DNA from: PALSA-693 sp963781155 | Lineage (GTDB): Bacteria > Actinomycetota > Acidimicrobiia > Acidimicrobiales > Palsa-688 | NCBI GenBank assembly: GCA_963781155.1 | Contig: CAWAEC010000011.1 | Coordinates: forward strand, 744,001-808,000 | Direction: 5' to 3' | DNA: 64,000 nt | In this document: one piece after another, positions 49,632 through 58,272 of the stretch | Position numbering within the stretch: position 1 is the stretch's first letter | How the letters are laid out: every line of letters begins with the position of its first letter | The notes under the pieces: generated by a model | The model's database searches: none | Told to the model about the DNA's origin: nothing | What the model saw: only the letters and a program-made list of their open reading frames with translations | Position numbers and translations under genes: made by a program

Positions 49632-50488
49632 GCGGCCACCCGGCAGACGGCTACATGGACGCTCGGTCCGCTCAGGCTGACGTTCCCATCTTCACCGAGC
49701 AGGACAGCGGCTGATCCGCCCGGTTGGTGGACCGTCACCGAGCGTCCCACCCGGCCCCAGTGGTGCAACGCGGCAGCGGCCGCACACGCCCCGGTTCCGC
49801 ACGCCTGCGTTTCTCCCACCCCTCGCTCCCAGACCCGCATGGTCAGCTGATCCGGGCCGGGGCCGAGCGCAACGAACTCGACGTTGAGGCCGGCCGGGTC
49901 GGTGACCTCCAGGGCCGGGCCCAGGGCGGCGACGTCGACAGTGGCGGGATCGGGGCCCAGGACGACCAGATGGGGGTTGCCGACGTCGACCAGCAACTGA
50001 CCGTGTCCGATGTTGCAGCGCTCGGTCTCACCCCGCACCTTCGCCTCACCCATTTCCACCGCTCCCCAGGTCCAGCCAGGTTCGGAGTGACGGCGGATCG
50101 TCACCTCTCGTCGACCGGCCGGAGTGATCACGCCGAAGGGAGCGGCTTCGCCAATCCACCCCGCGTCGAGGGCGGCGTGGGCCAGGCAGCGGATGCCATT
50201 GCCACTCATCTCGGCTTCGCTTCCGTCCGCGTTCCACAGCTGAAATCGGAGCGGGGCGTCGAGCGAGCTGGCCGGCGTTCCGACGGGGTCATCGAGGAGC
50301 CAGGTTCCGAGGATGAGCCCGTCCGCGCCGATGCCCCGATGCCGATCGCAGAGTCGACGGGCCAGGCCGGGGCCATCCCAGACGGGCTCGGTGCGGGCGA
50401 CATCTGCCTGGAGCATCACCAGGAAGTCGTTGCCGAGCCCGTGCAGCTTCGAGAGCGTCAGCTCCGGCCGGTCAAATGCGAGCGTCAT
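49628..50488 (-). CDS. dapF: Diaminopimelate epimerase, first catalytic Cys replaced by Ser
   Basis: Protein of 286 residues that should convert LL-DAP to meso-DAP. Family blocks are clear: KLHGLGNDFLV, DRHRGIGADGLI, WNADGSEAEMSGNGIRCLA, VDVGNPHLVVLG, NVEFVALGPG and ERGVGETQACGTGACAAAAA. The two-base mechanism needs two cysteines. The second is present (Cys230), but at the first (usually the Cys of CGNGxR) there is Ser95; Cys101 is six residues later. Activity is therefore possible but not assured. The gene overlaps miaA upstream and hflX downstream through ATGA. Confidence 0.9.
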   Translation of the reverse strand: MTLAFDRPELTLSKLHGLGNDFLVMLQADVARTEPVWDGPGLARRLCDRHRGIGADGLILGTWLLDDPVGTPASSLDAPLRFQLWNADGSEAEMSGNGIRCLAHAALDAGWIGEAAPFGVITPAGRREVTIRRHSEPGWTWGAVEMGEAKVRGETERCNIGHGQLLVDVGNPHLVVLGPDPATVDVAALGPALEVTDPAGLNVEFVALGPGPDQLTMRVWERGVGETQACGTGACAAAAALHHWGRVGRSVTVHQPGGSAAVLLGEDGNVSLSGPSVHVAVCRVAA

Positions 50489-51393
50489 GGCTCCTTCCAG
50501 TTTCCCAGCAACTGCGGCATGACGGCGAACGGGTTATCCGCAGCTCCGTACCACTGCACCCGGGGATCCCGGCGCCACCACATGCGCTGGCGCCGTGAGA
50601 ACGCCCGAGTGCGGCGCACAGCTTCCTCGACCGCCGCCGGCAGCGGCGCCCCGTCCTCGAGGTGAGCCAGCACCTCCTTGTACCCGAGCGCCTGGCGAGC
50701 GGTCCGGGACATCCCTTTGTTGCCCAACGCGGCGACCTCGGCGATCAGACCGGACGCAACCATGTCAGCCAGCCGGGCCTCGATGCGCGCCGCGACCACC
50801 CGGCGAGGCAACCACAGGCCCGCTATTCGCCACTCCGTGGGCGGAAACTCGTTCAGCCCGGGACCAGAGGCAGAGAATCGCCTTCCGCTGCCGAGGGTCA
50901 CCTCCAGGGCCCGGATGATCCGCCGGCGGTTGGACGGGTCGATCCGGGACGCGGCCAGGGGGTCGACGGCCTCCAGACGCCGATGGAGGCCGCCGGTGTC
51001 GGGCTCGCGGTCGAGCTCCGCCCGAACGCACGGGTACTGTCCGGGTGGGTGCAGGCCGTCCACCAGTGCCTGGAAGTACAGACCTGTGCCGCCAACGAGC
51101 AGGGCCCGACGACCCCGTGCTTCGATGGCGGCGACGACCCGGCGGGCTTCGGCCACCCAGCGCGTCAAGCTCCATTCTTCGGCGGGAGCGGCCAGGTCGA
51201 GGAGATGGTGGGGTAGCTCGGCCTGCTCGGCCGGGGTCGGCTTGGCCGTGCCGATATCCATGCCCCGGTACACCTGCATGGAGTCGACGGTCACGAGCTC
51301 GACGTCACCGAGCCGGCGGGCGAGTTCGACCGCCAGCGCCGATTTGCCCGACGCGGTGCAGCCGACCAGCGCCAGGTGCCGGGGTGCCGTCAA
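50485..51393 (-). CDS. miaA: tRNA dimethylallyltransferase
   Basis: MiaA, 302 residues, transfers the dimethylallyl group to A37 of tRNAs reading UNN codons. P-loop ALVGCTASGKSALAVELA, then VTVDSMQVYRGMDIGTAKPT, PHHLLDLAAPAEEWSLTRW, VGGTGLYFQALVDGL and IDPSNRRRIIRALEV. The tail has ARQALGYKEVLAHLEDG and RRTRAFSRRQRMWWRRD. The only sensible start is TTG 51393, an uncommon codon, with weak GGCGG upstream. It is followed by dapF in ATGA overlap. The product acts before MiaB, encoded upstream. Confidence 0.94.
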   Translation of the reverse strand: MTAPRHLALVGCTASGKSALAVELARRLGDVELVTVDSMQVYRGMDIGTAKPTPAEQAELPHHLLDLAAPAEEWSLTRWVAEARRVVAAIEARGRRALLVGGTGLYFQALVDGLHPPGQYPCVRAELDREPDTGGLHRRLEAVDPLAASRIDPSNRRRIIRALEVTLGSGRRFSASGPGLNEFPPTEWRIAGLWLPRRVVAARIEARLADMVASGLIAEVAALGNKGMSRTARQALGYKEVLAHLEDGAPLPAAVEEAVRRTRAFSRRQRMWWRRDPRVQWYGAADNPFAVMPQLLGNWKEP

Positions 51394-51486
51394 CGGCCGC
51401 GCACCGCCGGGTCATGATCGGCGCGCCCCGTTCGCGGCGACGGCAAGGCCCGTGCCGCGTCCGGGCCAACCGGCACCGTCCGAGGC

Positions 51487-52971
51487 TCAGACCGCCACCA
51501 CCGGGATCAAGGTGCGGTGGGTCGGCCGGGCCGTCACCGCCAGCAGCTCGCCCGCGAGAAAGTGCGGGGCGGCCCGGGTGATTCGAACGTCGGCCGAGGT
51601 GCCGGCCGGCAAGCTCCCGGGTGGCGCCGCCACGTGCACCAGCTTTCCCTGGGCGGTGCGGCCGCTGATGACAGCCGGGTCTCGCTTCGAGGGACCTTCG
51701 ACCAGGATCTCCTCCGTCAAGCCCACCCTAGCCTGGTGCCGGGCCAGCGCGCTGTGCTCCACCACGATCCGCAGCCGTTCGAACCGCTCGGCGGCCACGT
51801 CCGCCGGGATCATCTCGTCCGTCCGGGCCGCGGCCTCGGTTCCCGGCCGCGGTGAGTACATGAACGTGTAGGCGCTGTCATAGCTCGCCTCGGCGACGAC
51901 GGCCAGAGTTTGCTCGAAGTCCGCCTCCGTCTCGCCCGGGAAAGCGACGATGACATCGGTGGTCACGGCCAGATCGTCCACGGCCGCTCGGGCCGCGGCC
52001 AGCCGGGCCAGGTAGGTGGCCGCCGTATACCCCCGGTGCATCCGGGCCAGGATCCGGTCGCTGCCGGCCTGCAAGGGCAAGTGGAGCTGGGGACAGACTG
52101 CCGATTCCGAGGCCATGACTTCGATGGTCTCGGGCCGGAGGTCCTTGGGATGAGGGCTGGTGTAGCGGACCCGGCGGATGCCCTCGATCCGGGCAACGGC
52201 GCGGAGCAGGTCCGCGAACAGGGGTCGAGGCCGCGGTCGGTCCCCTGCCGCCCAGGCCGCTCCGGTGACGCCGGCGTGCGCACGCCAATCAGACGCAGCC
52301 CGCAGCCGGGTGGTGAGGTCACGGCCGTAGGAGTTGACGTTTTGTCCGAGCAACGTGACCTCCACCGTTCCTGCGGCGGCCAGGTCCTCGACCTCAGCCA
52401 CGAGCTGGCCGAAGGGTCGACTGATCTCGGGGCCCCGCACGGCGGGGACGATGCAAAAGGCGCAGTTGTTGTCGCAGCCGATCTGGATGGTGACCCAGGC
52501 CGCCCACGGCTGGTCCCGGCGCACCGGCATTGCCGACGGGAACGCCTCCTCGCCCGCGGGGGCAACGTCCATGATTTCCAGCACCGGCCCACCGCTCGCG
52601 CCGGCGGCGGCGAGGAGCTCGCCGGCCCGCCCCACGTTGTGCGTACCCCACACCGCGTCGACCCAGGGCGCCTTGTCCTGGATGATGGCGCGGTCCTTTT
52701 GGGCCAGGCAGCCGCCCACCGCAATCTGGAGTTCCGGTCGCCGGTCCTTTACGGCCTTGAGGTGGCCCAGGTGCCCGTACAGCTTGTTGTCGGCGTTCTC
52801 CCGGATGCAGCACGTGTTGAGCACGACCACGTCGGCGTGGTCGATGCTGTCGGTGGCGATCATGCCCTCCTGCTCGAGGATCCCGGCCAGGCGCTGGGAG
52901 TCGTGCTCATTCATCTGACAGCCAAAGGTCCGGATGAAATAGCGGCGGGGTTCGGCGGATGGCACGACCAC
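51487..52971 (-). CDS. miaB: tRNA-2-methylthio-N6-dimethylallyladenosine synthase
   Basis: Radical SAM methylthiotransferase of about 494 residues. The N-terminal cluster cysteines are Cys18 (FGCQMNEHDS), Cys54 (LNTCCIREN) and Cys88 (GGCLAQKD). The radical SAM cluster is CDNNCAFC (Cys166, 170, 173), then a TRAM domain with GLTEEILVEGPSKRD near the end. It adds the methylthio group to i6A37 made by MiaA. The start is uncertain: GTG 52971 or GTG 52965, both without good ribosome sites. Gap to recA is 115 bases; the recX gene often found there is missing. Confidence 0.95.
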   Translation of the reverse strand: MVVPSAEPRRYFIRTFGCQMNEHDSQRLAGILEQEGMIATDSIDHADVVVLNTCCIRENADNKLYGHLGHLKAVKDRRPELQIAVGGCLAQKDRAIIQDKAPWVDAVWGTHNVGRAGELLAAAGASGGPVLEIMDVAPAGEEAFPSAMPVRRDQPWAAWVTIQIGCDNNCAFCIVPAVRGPEISRPFGQLVAEVEDLAAAGTVEVTLLGQNVNSYGRDLTTRLRAASDWRAHAGVTGAAWAAGDRPRPRPLFADLLRAVARIEGIRRVRYTSPHPKDLRPETIEVMASESAVCPQLHLPLQAGSDRILARMHRGYTAATYLARLAAARAAVDDLAVTTDVIVAFPGETEADFEQTLAVVAEASYDSAYTFMYSPRPGTEAAARTDEMIPADVAAERFERLRIVVEHSALARHQARVGLTEEILVEGPSKRDPAVISGRTAQGKLVHVAAPPGSLPAGTSADVRITRAAPHFLAGELLAVTARPTHRTLIPVVAV

Positions 52972-53086
52972 CGAGTCTACGTCGGGGGGTCGTTGTCCGG
53001 CCGCGGCGGGGCGGTGGGCGGCCGGCGGGCGGCTTCTCGCGTGATCGGCAGGATGGCGCCGCCGGTGGGACGAGAACTGGCAGGCG

Positions 53087-54139
53087 TCAGTCGTCGAGAC
53101 TGATGGGCTCGTCGTCGCTCGGATCGGCACCCAGCGGCGGCCCGTCGCCGAAGCCTTCACCGAGGCCTACCTGCTGGCGCACTTTCTCCGAGATCTCGAT
53201 CATCACCTCGAGGTTTTCGGCGATGAAGGTCTTGGCGTTTTCTCGGCCCTGCCCAAGTTGCTCCCCTTCATAGGTGTACCAGGCGCCCGACTTCTTGACG
53301 ATGCCAAGATCCACGGCCACGTCGATCAGCGATCCTTCCCGGCTGATCCCCTTGCCGTACATGATGTCGAACTCGGCTTGGCGGAAAGGCGGACTGCATT
53401 TGTTCTTGACCACCTTTACCCGGGTGCGGTTACCGATAACCTCGGCCCCGCTTTTGATGGATTCGACGCGGCGGATGTCCAGGCGGATGGACGAGTAAAA
53501 CTTGAGAGCCCGGCCTCCGGGGGTGGTCTCTGGTGAGCCGTATATCACGCCGATCTTTTCTCGCAATTGGTTGATGAAGACGGCGATGGTGTTGGATTTG
53601 TTGAGGGTGGCGGTCAGCTTCCGCAAGGCCTGCGACATGAGGCGGGCCTGCAGCCCGACGTGGGTGTCACCCATGTCACCCTCGATCTCGGCCCGGGGGG
53701 TCAGGGCGGCGACCGAGTCGATCACGATGACGTCGAGCGCTCCGGAGCGGATCAGCATGTCGGCGATCTCCAGGGCTTGCTCCCCGGTGTCGGGCTGGGA
53801 GATCAACAGGTCATCCACGTTGACCCCGATGGCCCGGGCATACACGGGGTCCATGGCATGCTCGGCGTCGACGTAGGCACAGATCCCGCCGTTGCGCTGG
53901 GCCTCCGCCACCACGTGCATGGCCAGTGTCGACTTCCCTGATGACTCCGGCCCGAAGATCTCGACAATGCGGCCGCGAGGCAGCCCGCCGATGCCCAAGG
54001 CGATGTCCAGGGCCAGGGCACCCGTCGGAATGGCCTCAATCTGCATGCCGAGGTTCTCGCCCATCCGCATGACAGCTCCCTTGCCGAACTGCTTCTCGAT
54101 CTGTCCTATTGCCATATCGAGGGCCTTGTCTCTCTCCAC
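53087..54139 (-). CDS. recA: Recombinase RecA
   Basis: RecA of 350 residues. Walker A GPESSGKSTLAMHV, Walker B LDVIVIDSVAAL, the MAW-like KALDMAIGQIEKQFGKGAVM at the start, DNA-binding loop EGDMGDTHVGLQARLMSQAL, and NQLREKIGVIYGSPETTPGG. The acidic tail ends DPSDDEPISLDD. It drives homologous recombination and LexA cleavage. GTG 54139 has GAGGAAGGGA upstream. An SOS box lies about 140 bases upstream. No intein is present. Confidence 0.98.
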   Translation of the reverse strand: MERDKALDMAIGQIEKQFGKGAVMRMGENLGMQIEAIPTGALALDIALGIGGLPRGRIVEIFGPESSGKSTLAMHVVAEAQRNGGICAYVDAEHAMDPVYARAIGVNVDDLLISQPDTGEQALEIADMLIRSGALDVIVIDSVAALTPRAEIEGDMGDTHVGLQARLMSQALRKLTATLNKSNTIAVFINQLREKIGVIYGSPETTPGGRALKFYSSIRLDIRRVESIKSGAEVIGNRTRVKVVKNKCSPPFRQAEFDIMYGKGISREGSLIDVAVDLGIVKKSGAWYTYEGEQLGQGRENAKTFIAENLEVMIEISEKVRQQVGLGEGFGDGPPLGADPSDDEPISLDD

Positions 54140-54252
54140 CGGAGTCCCTTCCTCTCGCTCCTGATCGGTACCAGGCTCACCCTACGAAGAGGGTGTGACG
54201 GCCATGCGGGCCGGCCGGGCCGGATGGCCAGATCGCCCTCAGCGAAATTACA

Positions 54253-54268
54253 CGTGTGTGATAACACG
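54253..54268. repeat. Inverted repeat in the recA control region
   Basis: CGTGT (54253-54257) and ACACG (54264-54268) flank GTGATA, between the SOS box and the recA start. The ten bases TGTGTGATAA here also occur in each copy of the palindrome array upstream of ftsK. Confidence 0.55.
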
Positions 54269-54280
54269 AGAGCGTAGACC

Positions 54281-54294
54281 CAAACACCTGTTCG
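54281..54294 (-). promoter_or_regulatory. SOS (LexA) box of recA
   Basis: On the minus strand CGAACAGGTGTTTG matches the Gram-positive LexA box CGAACNNNNGTTCG with one change, and has the same second half (GTTTG) as the lexA box at 44004. A TGTTTG / TATCAC pair with 17-base spacing may form the promoter that it covers. Confidence 0.78.
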
Positions 54295-54376
54295 ATGGCG
54301 GATGGTGTGCGCGGCCCCCGGCTCCCCCAAGGGGCCTTCCCTCGTCTCGAAGAGGCCGATACCGCTCCCTCCATCC

Positions 54377-54892
54377 TCAGCTCGCCAGCGGCCACCGGCC
54401 AATGACCTGGTATCGAGCCCCGTCCGCCCGGAGGTCACTGCGGACCAGCGTCAGCTCGGTGACGACCCACGGGATCTCGACCGCAGCCGCGGGCAGGCCT
54501 TTCAGCGCTTCTGGCTGGCGGGCCCGGGCGAGCGTGATGTGGCCGCGGTACGGACGGTCCGGAACCGGTTGGCCCACATCGCCGGTGGCGCCCGCCACGG
54601 CGACGGCCAGCGCGGCCAGCCCGTCCACCGGCAGGACCCACACCCCTCGGCCAAGGAGCCGGGACCGGGGCCCGGCCACCACCTGAACAGGGGAGCCTCG
54701 ACTGGCCACCTGCCTGAGCCCCTCGACGACCGACGCTTCTCCCACGGGATCGACGTCCCCGAGGAAACGCAGGGTGACGTGCCATTGGTCTTCACTGGTC
54801 CAGCGCAGCCCGGCCCGCGTCGGCCGCTCCAGGGCCCGTAGCTGGTCCACCAGCGGGCCGGGAGGCCAGACCGCGATGAAGAGTCGGTTCAC
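54377..54892 (-). CDS. thpR: RNA 2',3'-cyclic phosphodiesterase (2'-5' RNA ligase family)
   Basis: 2H phosphoesterase of 171 residues. Start MNRLFIAVWPPGPLVDQL; the two catalytic HxT motifs are His38-Val-Thr40 (WHVTLRFLGD) and His118-Ile-Thr120 (RGHITLARAR). ThpR opens 2',3'-cyclic phosphates and can join 2'-5' ends; its cellular role is unclear. GTG 54892 overlaps the cinA stop (GTGA). The order cinA-thpR-recA is common in Actinobacteria and Gram-positives. Length is typical. Confidence 0.92.
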   Translation of the reverse strand: MNRLFIAVWPPGPLVDQLRALERPTRAGLRWTSEDQWHVTLRFLGDVDPVGEASVVEGLRQVASRGSPVQVVAGPRSRLLGRGVWVLPVDGLAALAVAVAGATGDVGQPVPDRPYRGHITLARARQPEALKGLPAAAVEIPWVVTELTLVRSDLRADGARYQVIGRWPLAS

Positions 54893-56151
54893 CAGGGAGC
54901 GGGCGCGTCCCGCCCTTCCAGTAATCGAAGTCGCAGCAGGTCGAGGGCAGAGATGGTTGCCAGCTGGCGGATCTGGTCCCGCTCGCCCGGCAGCCTGAAC
55001 AGCCGGCCGCTCGATTCCTCTCCCCTCGCCAGCCCAACCCAGACGGTTCCGACCGGCTGCCCATCCTGCTCGGTGGGCCCTGCCACCCCGGTCAGCGCCA
55101 GACCCACGTCCGCGCCCAGCGTCGCGGCTGCCCCCACCGCCATCTCGCGGGCGGCCGCTTCGCTGACCACGGGACCATCACCCACGCCGAGCAACTTCCG
55201 TTTGACATCGCTGGCGTAGGCCACGATCGATCCCCGGAACCACTCGGACGCGCCCGGAACGGAACTGAGCCGGCTGCCAACCAGCCCGCCGGTCAACGAC
55301 TCCGCCAGCCCCAGGGTCAGGCCCGCACTGAGGAGGAGCTTGCCCACGGCCGCCTCCATCCCCTCGTCGTCCGCCCCGAACACGGCCGACCCGAGCAGTC
55401 CCCGGATAGCCGCCTCCTCCGTGGCGAGCATCGATTCGGCTTCGTCCCGAGTCGCAGCTTTGGCCGTGATCCGCACCTTGATGCCCTCGATGCCGCTCGC
55501 CAGAAAGGCGATGGTGGGGCCCGTACCGGCGACATCATCCAGGGCGGCCAGGCGTCCGGCCAGCCGTTCCGCCAGGCCGGATTCGGACAATCCCCAGGTG
55601 CGCAGGGTGCGGCTCCGGATCGTGGCGGTTACGCCAGCCCGGGTCACCAGGTCGGGGATGACCGCACGCGTGACCATCTCGCGCATCTCGGCCGGCACAC
55701 CGGGTACGGCGTAAATGGTCCGGTCGCCGAGCCGGCAGATCAATCCTGGGGCCGTGCCCCGGACCTGGGGAATGACCGCGGCGCCGTGTGGCACTTCGGC
55801 CTGGCGCAAGTTGTTGCGGGCCATTTCCCGGCCCCGGGAGGCGAAGATCTCCTCGATGCGGGCTGCCAACTCCGCATCCATTTCGAGCGCAACGCCGAGG
55901 ACGTCGGCGATGGACTCACGGGTGATGTCATCCTGGGTGGGCCCGAGGCCGCCGCAGCAGATCACGGCGTCGCTGCGCGCCAGCGCCTGTCGGATGGCGG
56001 TGGCGATCCGGCCCCGATTGTCGCCGACCTTGACCTGGAAGTGGGAGTCGATCCCCGCCAGCGCCAGCTGTTCCCCGATCCAGGCGGAGTTGGTGTCGAC
56101 GATCTGCCCGAGCAGCAGCTCTGTCCCGATCGCCAGTACTTCGCAGCGCAT
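54889..56151 (-). CDS. cinA: CinA: competence/damage-inducible protein with nicotinamide-nucleotide amidase domain
   Basis: Protein of 420 residues with two domains. Residues about 1-170 are the MoaB-like pyrophosphatase domain: EVLAIGTELLLGQIVDTN, CCGGLGPTQDDITRE and YAVPGVPAEM. Residues about 260-415 are the PncC-type NMN amidase: LGLAESLTGGLVGSRLSSVP, GSIVAYASDVKRKLLGV, ALTGVAGPTEQDGQPVGTVW. It recycles pyridine nucleotides and was first linked to competence through its position next to recA, which is kept here. It starts 24 bases after pgsA. The usual Cys of AESCTGG is Leu, with the Ser retained. Confidence 0.93.
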   Translation of the reverse strand: MRCEVLAIGTELLLGQIVDTNSAWIGEQLALAGIDSHFQVKVGDNRGRIATAIRQALARSDAVICCGGLGPTQDDITRESIADVLGVALEMDAELAARIEEIFASRGREMARNNLRQAEVPHGAAVIPQVRGTAPGLICRLGDRTIYAVPGVPAEMREMVTRAVIPDLVTRAGVTATIRSRTLRTWGLSESGLAERLAGRLAALDDVAGTGPTIAFLASGIEGIKVRITAKAATRDEAESMLATEEAAIRGLLGSAVFGADDEGMEAAVGKLLLSAGLTLGLAESLTGGLVGSRLSSVPGASEWFRGSIVAYASDVKRKLLGVGDGPVVSEAAAREMAVGAAATLGADVGLALTGVAGPTEQDGQPVGTVWVGLARGEESSGRLFRLPGERDQIRQLATISALDLLRLRLLEGRDAPAPW

Positions 56152-56175
56152 TCTGCGGTCCTCCCGTTTGCCTGT

Positions 56176-56754
56176 TCAGCCGGGAGGAAGGCCGCCGAGT
56201 GCCGGCCTGCGGCTGTCGAGGAGGTACTGCGCCCCGCTCGCGACGGCCAGGCCGGCCGAGATCCAAAGCAGGGTGTGGCCAAGCCCGGGAACATGCAAAC
56301 CCGTCACGGGTAGCAGGATCAGCCCCACCGCCAGGTCCTGCGCCGCAGTCTTGCATTTGGCGAGCGGCCGGGCCGGCACCGAAACCCCGTTGCGACCGAC
56401 CACGGAGCGGTAGACGCTGATCGTGACCTCCCGACCGGCGATGATCACCACCGGGATCCATGAGGCCAGGCCTGAGGCGGCCAACGCCCCCAGGGCGCCG
56501 AGCACGAGCACCTTGTCCGCCAACGGGTCCAGAAACGCCCCCGAGGTGGTGGCACCCTGGCGCCTGGCGATCCAGCCGTCGAGGAAGTCGGTGCTCGCCA
56601 CGGCTACCCACGTGAGCGCAGCGGCCCACGAGACACCGAGCTCGAGGATGAGCGCCACGAGCGGCAAGGTGGCCAGCAGGCGGATGGCGGTAATCACATT
56701 GGCCGGCGTGAGCAGCGCCGACGGCTCGAATTTTCCCTGAATCTTCGTGGCCAA
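56176..56754 (-). CDS. pgsA: CDP-diacylglycerol-glycerol-3-phosphate 3-phosphatidyltransferase (CDP-alcohol phosphatidyltransferase)
   Basis: Membrane protein of 192 residues with about six helices. The CDP-alcohol motif is DFLDGWIARRQGATTSG followed by AFLDPLADK (Asp56, 59, 76, 80). The spacing between AR and G is one residue shorter than in E. coli PgsA. Location next to rimO and cinA is the usual site of pgsA, so phosphatidylglycerophosphate synthesis is the likely job, although related enzymes with other acceptors (inositol phosphate, cardiolipin) cannot be excluded. The start is TTG 56754 immediately after the rimO stop. Confidence 0.88.
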   Translation of the reverse strand: MATKIQGKFEPSALLTPANVITAIRLLATLPLVALILELGVSWAAALTWVAVASTDFLDGWIARRQGATTSGAFLDPLADKVLVLGALGALAASGLASWIPVVIIAGREVTISVYRSVVGRNGVSVPARPLAKCKTAAQDLAVGLILLPVTGLHVPGLGHTLLWISAGLAVASGAQYLLDSRRPALGGLPPG

Positions 56755-58026
56755 CTAGGCCACCCCCGCCGTCACCAGGTCGGCATCGAGGTCGGGGCCG
56801 GCCGCGCCGGTTACCACGACGTCGACCCACGCGCCGGCCCGGGCCGAGGTCGGCACCCGGATCACGCCGTCGATCTCTGGCGCCTCCATATGGCTGCGGG
56901 CAACGCCCGGCTCGTCCACCAGCACGTGCAAACCGCGGCCGACGTGGTTCCGGCGCCGGCGGGTCGTGATGGCATCCTGCAGTTCGGCGCACTCGGCCAA
57001 CCGCTCGGCCACAAGGTCCGGAGCGACCGGGTCCGGAAGTCCGGCCGCGTACGTTCCTTCTTCAAGGGAAAAAGGAAACAGCCCTACCCAATCCAGTTCC
57101 GCCCCGGCCAGGAACGCCAGCAGCTGGTCGTGGTCCTCCTCGGTTTCGCCGGGATAGCCCACGATGAAAGACGAACGCAGCGCGGCATCGGGGTGGACAG
57201 CGCGGATGCGGTCGATGCGGGCGAGAAAGCGGTCGCCGTCCCCCCAGCGACGCATTCGGCGCAGCAACGAGGCCGACACGTGCTGGAGTGAGAGGTCAAA
57301 ATACGGACAGTCGGTGGCACCCATGACGTCGATAAGACTGTCGGTGAGTTCGGATGGATACAGGTAGAGGAGCCGGGTGCGCGGCACCCGGGCCGACACG
57401 GCCGCCACCAGGCCTTCGATGGGCGAGCGCTCACCCCGGCGTCGCAGCCCGACATCACGGCCGTACGACGCGAGATCCTGGGCTACCAGGACGATCTCCT
57501 GAGCCTGGAGGGATTCCACCTCCGCCAGGATGTCGGGCACAGCCCGGGACCGCTGGCGGCCCCGGAACGAAGGGATGGCGCAGAAGCCACACTTCCGGTC
57601 GCAACCCTCCGCCACCTTGACGTAGGCCCAGGGGGCGTGGGCCGGCGGACGAGGCAGGTTGAGCAAATCGAACGACGGAACCGCCCGGCCCGCACCCTCT
57701 TTGTTACGCAGGGTGACCGGAACACCAAACCCCGCGACCAGGTCCACTTCGGGGAGGGCGTCTGCCAGCTCCTGGCCGTAGCGTTCGGCCAAGCAGCCGG
57801 TGACCACCAATCGGGCCTCGGGATGGCGGGACTCCGACAGGGCGATGATGGTGTCGATCGACTCTTGGCGAGCCGCCTCAACGAAGGCGCACGTGTTGAC
57901 AATGACCAGGTCAGCAGCCTCGGGGCCACCCGCGGGAACATGCCCCTCGGCGTGGAGGGTGCCGGCCAGCTTGTCGGAGTCCACTTCATTCTTCGGGCAC
58001 CCGAGCGTTTCCAGCCAGTACCGCAT
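56755..58026 (-). CDS. rimO: Ribosomal protein S12 (Asp) methylthiotransferase
   Basis: Radical SAM methylthiotransferase of 423 residues. N-terminal cluster Cys10 (LGCPKNEVDSD), Cys46 (VNTCAFVEAA) and Cys78 (TGCLAERYG); radical SAM cluster CDRKCGFC (Cys142, 146, 149) followed by AIPSFRGRQRSR. C-terminal TRAM domain. The PKNEVDS and IPSFRGRQRSR forms separate RimO from MiaB. It modifies the conserved Asp of S12. ATG 58026 is preceded by TAGGCT seven bases upstream, so its transcript may be nearly leaderless. pgsA follows without a gap. Confidence 0.95.
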   Translation of the reverse strand: MRYWLETLGCPKNEVDSDKLAGTLHAEGHVPAGGPEAADLVIVNTCAFVEAARQESIDTIIALSESRHPEARLVVTGCLAERYGQELADALPEVDLVAGFGVPVTLRNKEGAGRAVPSFDLLNLPRPPAHAPWAYVKVAEGCDRKCGFCAIPSFRGRQRSRAVPDILAEVESLQAQEIVLVAQDLASYGRDVGLRRRGERSPIEGLVAAVSARVPRTRLLYLYPSELTDSLIDVMGATDCPYFDLSLQHVSASLLRRMRRWGDGDRFLARIDRIRAVHPDAALRSSFIVGYPGETEEDHDQLLAFLAGAELDWVGLFPFSLEEGTYAAGLPDPVAPDLVAERLAECAELQDAITTRRRRNHVGRGLHVLVDEPGVARSHMEAPEIDGVIRVPTSARAGAWVDVVVTGAAGPDLDADLVTAGVA

Positions 58027-58081
58027 CTGGAGCAGCCTACCCGTGGTACAGGCGCCGAAAGCCGGGGTCGCCCGCCCGGGC

Positions 58082-58234
58082 CTACTTCTTGCTGGCGAGC
58101 ATGCGGTTCATCTTGGTTCCGCACACGGGGCAGGTCCCTTGTGCTGCGGGCCGCCCGTTGGCGAGGGTGACTTCCTCACCCTCGAACTGACGCTTCTCCT
58201 TGCATTTGACGCAGTAACCCTCGTAGGTAGCCAT
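58082..58234 (-). CDS. DUF5679-type mini zinc-ribbon protein
   Basis: Protein of 50 residues starting MATYEGYCVKCKEKRQFEG, with CVKC and CPVC knuckles (Cys 8, 11, 35, 38) and a basic end NRMLASKK. This matches the small DUF5679 family seen widely in Actinobacteria and Chloroflexi; function unknown. A nucleic-acid or ribosome link is a guess from the zinc-ribbon and basic tail. The ribosome site AGGAGG is excellent, so expression is likely. It lies between thrB and rimO. Confidence 0.88.
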   Translation of the reverse strand: MATYEGYCVKCKEKRQFEGEEVTLANGRPAAQGTCPVCGTKMNRMLASKK

Positions 58235-58272
58235 GCCGTTTCCTCCTGAGCGATGGACACGGACGGTCCACG

